Source of the DNA: Promethearchaeota archaeon
GTDB lineage: Archaea; Asgardarchaeota; Lokiarchaeia; Sigyniarchaeales; SOKP01
Direction: 5' to 3'
Assembly (NCBI GenBank): GCA_019057865.1
Contig: JAHLWP010000014.1
Span: 1-64,000 of the forward strand
Length of the DNA stretch: 64,000 nt
Shown here one piece after another: positions 63,683-64,000 of this stretch (positions within the stretch are counted from its first letter, which is position 1; the number at the start of each line of letters is the position of its first letter). Below the pieces are notes generated by a model, which was given only the letters and a program-made list of their open reading frames with translations, made no database searches and was not told the origin of the DNA. The position numbers and the translations under genes were made by a program.

Positions 63683-64000
63683 ATGTTTGAGGAAATACCA
63701 GTTATTATTATTTTTCTATTGTTCTCACTTGTTGTTTCCTATCTTTTGTTGAAATATACTCCTGAACCGTTCAAAAAGATTATTGTAGGTCTAATGATGG
63801 TAGGTATCATTATTCACGAATTCTTTCATGTTGTCATGTGTATAATTACAAATACTCCCATTAAAAATATAAAATTTTTAGAAATAACCAAAACAGAATT
63901 GAATCCAAATTATAAAAAATATGAATTTAATGGATGTATAATGATTAAAGGAGAAGATAAGATGACTTTCCTTCAAGCACTTTTAGTAGGATTAGCTCCT
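63683..64000 (+). CDS. Intramembrane zinc metalloprotease, M50/site-2-protease-like (partial, runs off the window)
   Basis: ATG 63683, preceded by GTGAT, opens 106 codons to the window end. Two hydrophobic helices come first (VIIIFLLFSLVVSYLLL and IIVGLMMVGIIIHEFFHVVM). The second contains HEFFH, the HExxH zinc site embedded in a membrane helix as in M50/S2P proteases. FLQALLVGLAP near the end resembles the start of the next conserved helix. Only the N-terminal part is visible. The gene begins 24 bp after the HerA-like gene, so it belongs to the same operon. Confidence 0.7.
   Translation, partial: MFEEIPVIIIFLLFSLVVSYLLLKYTPEPFKKIIVGLMMVGIIIHEFFHVVMCIITNTPIKNIKFLEITKTELNPNYKKYEFNGCIMIKGEDKMTFLQALLVGLAP

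Noticed and set aside
1..64000. tRNA, rRNA or CRISPR array
   Set aside because: I scanned for T-loop sequences, rRNA landmarks and regularly spaced repeats with unique spacers and found none; repeats present are in-frame protein modules or promoter copies.

Overview
The window looks like chromosomal DNA of an AT-rich Asgard archaeon (Promethearchaeota), most likely of the Lokiarchaeia type. This is inferred from gene content. Archaeal markers are a proteasome alpha subunit, a DUF134/UPF0251 regulator, a PolB2-like DNA polymerase, a RadA paralogue, a CopG-type repressor and GGTGAT-like ribosome binding sites. Eukaryote-like markers are a Ras/Rab-type GTPase and a free-standing CDC48 N domain. 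There are also very large lineage-specific membrane and TPR/coiled-coil proteins. No tRNA, rRNA or CRISPR array was seen.

Region 1 (about 1-5.6 kb) is decayed or accessory DNA. It holds a free-standing LAGLIDADG endonuclease, two duplicated LVIVD-repeat surface protein genes (the second frameshifted at its start) and at least three broken small genes, two of them interrupted at poly-A runs. Region 2 (5.6-16 kb) is acyl-CoA and redox metabolism: a thiolase-fold protein, two crotonase-fold enzymes, a phytoene-desaturase-like flavoprotein overlapping into a ferredoxin-type reductase, a 2,4-dienoyl-CoA-reductase-like Fe-S flavoenzyme and a ferredoxin-domain protein. Together these suggest beta-oxidation-like turnover of unsaturated or branched acyl-CoAs. 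Region 3 (16-21 kb) has small regulators, an MFS transporter, a zinc-ribbon protein that seems to start at a non-ATG codon, and an aminotransferase.

Region 4 (21.6-31 kb) is one 3124-residue polytopic membrane protein with internal duplications, preceded by a perfect hairpin that ends two bases before its ATG. Region 5 (31-42 kb) is a branched-chain-amino-acid-type ABC transporter (binding protein, two permeases, two ATPases) followed by a HEAT-repeat protein and an acyl-CoA ligase. A two-TM surface protein diverges from the binding protein, and both genes are driven from mirror copies of the same ~87-bp promoter. Region 6 (42-49.3 kb) has a PolB2-like polymerase, its small partner and a RadA-like ATPase with lost Walker motifs, with a GH20 hexosaminidase and a DUF3795 protein inserted between them. 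Region 7 (49.4-58 kb) holds a sirtuin, a small GTPase, proteasome alpha, a winged-helix-like protein, a 1508-residue TPR/coiled-coil protein and a ribbon-helix-helix regulator.

Region 8 (58.1 kb to the end) is the best candidate for an undescribed system. It is a tight four-gene operon: a solo CDC48 N domain, a TPR protein with a C-terminal membrane anchor, a membrane-embedded HerA/VirB4-like protein whose nucleotide-binding motifs are degenerate, and an intramembrane HExxH (site-2-protease-like) protein cut by the window end.
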